From Cordilura impudica (Eukaryota; Arthropoda; Insecta; Diptera; Scathophagidae), in NCBI GenBank assembly GCA_963682025.1, contig OY821521.1, positions 51,800,016 to 51,864,015 of the forward strand: 64,000 nucleotides of DNA, in the 5' to 3' direction. The translations under genes and the position numbers were made by a program. The stretch's first letter is position 1. The number at the start of each line of letters is the position of its first letter. Shown piece after piece: positions 60,762 to 64,000 of this stretch. The notes below the pieces were generated by a model, which did not search any database, was not told the DNA's origin, and worked only from the letters and a program-made list of their open reading frames with translations.

Positions 60762-61535
60762 GTAAGTACATTCATGCAATTAAAATTTCGCGTAGTATAA
60801 AATGCATCTTGACATATCAACAACAAAACTAAAGTCAAGCGGCAGCATTGATGGTAAATCACACTTAATTAATATACCAAAAAAAAAAGAGTTAAATCTG
60901 AGAATAACAACGAAAAATGTTTTTAACAGTTGAACGTATTTAACAAAGCATTAAAATGTGGAATTAAAAGATAAAATGGAAATTGGGGTTTTCATAATTG
61001 TTTTCTTTTTCTTTGTGACTAAAGTAAGCCACAATAAATATGGGGAAAAATCTTGCAAGTTATGTTTGATAGTAAGCTGTATGTCCATAATTAAAATGTT
61101 GTTGCTTTGTTAAAATCTTTTCAATTCATTTGAATTGGAAAAAAATATGTGACCGAATTAAGAAAATTTATTTAAGTTTGACAGTTTTTTTTACTGTTAT
61201 TTTCAACTCTGGATATATCGAACTAGAGGAAAACTTTTGCTAGAGTAAAGTATATTGAAATTTAATTAAAATCATTTGAAATTTTACACAATATAAAAAG
61301 TTGTAAAGTTAAAAACTAGCTTAAAAATTTGTTTCTCTATAATTTTTAAATTAGCCTAAAAGTATACTTATTCCGATACTTAATGAGTCCCATCATATCA
61401 TACATGGAACTAATTCTTTAGGTGAATTAATCAAAAAAACCAATGGTTTTTTTTTATCAATTAATTATACACCGTAGTTATGGTAACATTGATTACAGGA
61501 AAACCTTGAATATTTTTGGTTTTAAAAACGGGTTA
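60762..61535 (+). other. TPP II intron 10, left part
   Basis: AT-rich, no recognised element. Confidence 0.6.
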
Positions 61536-61670
61536 ATTTTTATAACCTGTACGTGGTGAGGTTATAATGAGTTTGTGGTGCTGTTTGTAACTACCAAAAA
61601 TATTTGATCTAGAGAGCAACCTTTTATATAGCGATGTACGTCCGTCCGTCTGTCTGTCTCATCTTCTGCC
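61536..61670 (-). mobile_element. GTCY-repeat element, terminal fragment
   Basis: TTTTATAACCTGTACGTGGT, GAGTTTGTGGTGCTGTTTGT, ACCAAAAATATTTGATCTAG and GTCCGTCCGTCTGTCTGTCT in order. Confidence 0.7.
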
Positions 61671-61798
61671 CATGTACACAGCGATGCCAACTTTTTCCAA
61701 ACAAAAAGCGGAAAACATTACTAAAAAAGCGCGAAAAGACGCTATTGAAACGAAAAGCGCCAAAAAGTGAAAGTATTCGATGTTTTTTAAGTGCAACA

Positions 61799-63056
61799 GC
61801 TGGGCTGAAAAGTTTGTGTGCTGACACACAGATGGCGTTACTAGAATAAAAACATAAAAACAATAATATGACCTGAAAATAAGGATATCATACGTTTTTT
61901 TTTTTTAATGAAAAGTTGTAATACAAATTGTTCACGTACTTTATATTTTTTTTTTTTATTGATATAGCAGTTGAGCTGAAAAGTTCGTAAGGTAAAATAG
62001 TGATTTATTATTCAATATAGTGCCTTCGAGGACGCTACAGCGATTATATTGGTCATACAATTTTTCGATAACATTTTTATAGTACGATTTCTCCTTATCC
62101 TCAAAATAGCCCTCAGTTTCGGCGATTACCTCTTCATCAGTGCTACATTTCTTACCAGCAAGCCTTCTTTCGATGTCTGCAAACGGGCCAAAGTTGCTGA
62201 TGCCCAGATCTGGAGAATACGGTGTAGGGGGAAGCAATCCGTGGCCTAATTAATACAACTTTGCCATCGCTTCCAATGATTTGTGCCACGGTGCATTGTC
62301 TTGATGAAAAAACACTTTTTTCTTACTGATGCCATAACTTTGCCAGCCGACCGTAGCGTCTTTCCATGCTTTGGATTCGGTATATTGCGTTTAGTCCACT
62401 CGTCTGAATGTTGATTGCACTCTGGAGTGTAGTTATGGAGCCATGTTTCATTCATTGTATTATATCGATGGAAAAATTCGTTTTTATTACGGTTGAAGAT
62501 CGTTAAACATTGCTCCGAATTATCAAAACGTAGCTTTTGATAGATTTTAAGCACTCGCTGCACCCATTTTGCTCACAGCTTTTGCATGTCTAAGTATTCA
62601 ATAAGTCCAACATGTTCCTTCGATATCTTTAGAGTCTAAGCTATCTCAATCAACTTCACCTTACGATCATTCAACATTATTTTGTGGACTTTTTTTGCCG
62701 GTAACAGCGTCTTTCAGGCGCCCACTGCATGCATCGTCTTCGATGCGCATTTCGTCTCGTTTAAATTTAGCAAAGCACTTCTCAACGGTTGATTTTCTGG
62801 TGCAGGGACCGAATAATGTTTATCAAGCTAAACCTTGGTTCGAACAATATCTTTTTTCGCCAAATATCTTTTTCATCCATTTTTTTCTACAATAACAAAA
62901 GTTGTTACACTCATAATGCTATGTCTCACGAACCAATTCCCCAACATTTGTGATATTTCTACACACGTATTTTGAAGGCAGGTACTAACTAAAAATCAGA
63001 TGGATTCATTCGAGTAACGCCATCTTTGTGTCAGCTTAAGAACCTTTAAGCCCAGC
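61799..63056 (-). mobile_element. mariner element, degraded
   Basis: Terminal inverted repeats GCTGGGCTGAAAAGTTTGTG (left) and, read inward from 63056, GCTGGGCTTAAAGGTTCTTA. They continue through CTGACACAMAGATGGCGTTA. A second TIR-like motif (TTGAGCTGAAAAGTTCGTAA) is at 61973, so the left end may be compound. Confidence 0.78.
61990..62900 (-). pseudogene. mariner transposase fossil (DD34D type)
   Basis: Minus strand: an open 105-residue piece (62563-62246) reads RFDNSEQCLTIFNRNKNEFF, then TMNETWLHNYTPECNQHSDE (Asp of the first catalytic block reads Asn-Glu) and SAGKVMASV. A second piece (62237-61956) reads PPTPYSPDLGISNFGPFADI, the third Asp block, then GKKCSTDEEVIAETEGYFED. The N-terminal region on the right (62560-62900) is broken. 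Non-functional. Confidence 0.85.
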
Positions 63057-63130
63057 ATGGCTGAAAGAGTTTCAAGAGATTTATTCCAACTTAAGTTTGG
63101 ATAAGTTAGAATTCCATAGAATATTATATA

Positions 63131-64000
63131 TATTAGGGTGGCCCTTAATAAAAAAGTGTTCAAACTCTAGGTCTCACCCCCTAGAAATATGCGAATAGCA
63201 AAAAAAAAAAAAAAAAACTGAGAAATACAACATTTTAGATCAATCAAAAAAAATTTAGAGGTGCCTCCACGCGACTGAAAATTTCAAGTTTATATGGGGA
63301 AAATATGACTTTTTTTTCCAGATTTTACGCGAATTTCGTTCTATAGTTTAATTTTTTCGAAAAGTTGTTATATGAATCGATATCAGTACTAAAATATCTT
63401 TTCAAAAAGCTATATAACTTCAAAATCGAATAAAAACTCGCCAAGAAATAAAAAATGCCCCAGACCACTTTTGTGCCAAAAAAACTCTAGGTCATGAAAT
63501 GGGATGAACATTTTTTCAACTTTACCAAATTGATTAAAGCCATAATACCTATAAGTACTCAGATATGAAGTATTGTTTTATTACCACGTTGTTAACCTAT
63601 TGCGCAATGAGACCAAACATGGAAAAATTTTTTCATAAAATTTTGAAAACACCTTTTTTAAATTTTAAAAAATTTCCTTAAATAGAATTTCAAAAAATAG
63701 ACCTGGCACTTTAAAGTCTTATTAAATATATGTTAGAGTTTAACTCTGTGAATTTTTAAGTAAATTCCTCTACTAAATTTTTTTGAGAAAGAATGTTTTT
63801 TTGCGGATTTCGAGAAAAATTAGTTTTTAGGTAAAATATTCAGTAAATATACTCTTTCTAAATACTTTGTATAAAAAATTTATCAATTTTCTACTTTTAA
63901 ATGTTATATTGTAATAGCCTAGGGTTTCTGAAAAAAAATAATATGACCCCATTAACACTTTTGGATTTGGGGTCACATATGACCCCAAGCTAATGAAAGA
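63131..64000 (+). repeat. Dispersed repeat (CACCCCCTAGAAATATGCG family), runs off the edge
   Basis: Begins TATTAGGGTGGCCCTTAATA, then CTCACCCCCTAGAAATATGC. Continues to GGGGTCACATATGACCCCAA at the window edge. Longest copy of the family, homologous in reverse to 41480-42985. Confidence 0.85.

Noticed and set aside
1..64000. tRNA or other structured RNA genes
   Set aside because: I looked for tRNA-like GGTTCGAATC arms and snRNA-like blocks and saw none in a plausible context. A covariance-model scan was not possible here.

Overview
This window looks like AT-rich nuclear DNA of a higher (cyclorrhaphan, probably calyptrate) fly. It has short fly-like host exons with canonical GT..AG introns, TTATT/AATAAA-rich intergenic DNA, and a dense load of dipteran transposable elements. 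There is no bacterial, plasmid or phage organisation. The species call is an inference from the insect-type TPP II and NDUFA1 proteins and the repeat types.

Only two host genes are supported. On the + strand, ten constitutive exons (5941 to 60761) plus one 54-nt optional exon encode the N-terminal half of tripeptidyl-peptidase II (TPP II), a giant cytosolic subtilisin-family exopeptidase. All four active-site blocks (Asp, His, Asn, Ser) are present and every splice phase agrees. The gene runs off the right edge. On the - strand, head-to-head with it, two exons (5457-5359 and 5160-5074) encode complex I subunit NDUFA1 (MWFE). The two start codons are about 480 bp apart and probably share a bidirectional promoter.

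Layout: 1-2170 is a complete pogo/Tigger-like transposon with TA duplications and an almost certainly intact, intron-containing transposase. 2580-3360 is a piggyBac fossil and 3767-4480 a repeat element carrying AGTCACGCAC arrays. 5035-5457 is NDUFA1 and 5458-5940 the shared upstream region. TPP II introns then fill the rest. Intron 2 (5 kb) is mostly a degenerate AAGAAAAGGTACTTTTTT minisatellite. Intron 5 (5 kb) holds Helitrons, a hAT-like foldback element and a second AGTCACGCAC array. Intron 6 holds the cassette exon.

Intron 9 is 40.8 kb (19845-60604) and acts as a transposon sink. From left to right it contains a mariner, a piggyBac fossil, a Transib (RAG1-core-like) fossil, a copia-type LTR element split by a GTCY-repeat element, a second pogo family holding a nested hAT foldback element with 8-bp target duplications, another foldback copy, tandem repeats, a mariner deletion derivative, further Helitrons and mariner remnants (one carrying a PIF/Harbinger-like MITE), a 2.7-kb transposon with 0.57-kb terminal inverted repeats, and a further TE-derived coding fossil.

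The host genes look ordinary and functional. The unusual points are the optional lysine/arginine-rich exon in the TPP II catalytic domain, a probable N-terminal extension of TPP II, and several well-delimited transposon families, two of which carry coding sequences I recognise by pattern but cannot name. No prokaryote-type system (CRISPR, toxin-antitoxin, phage) is present.
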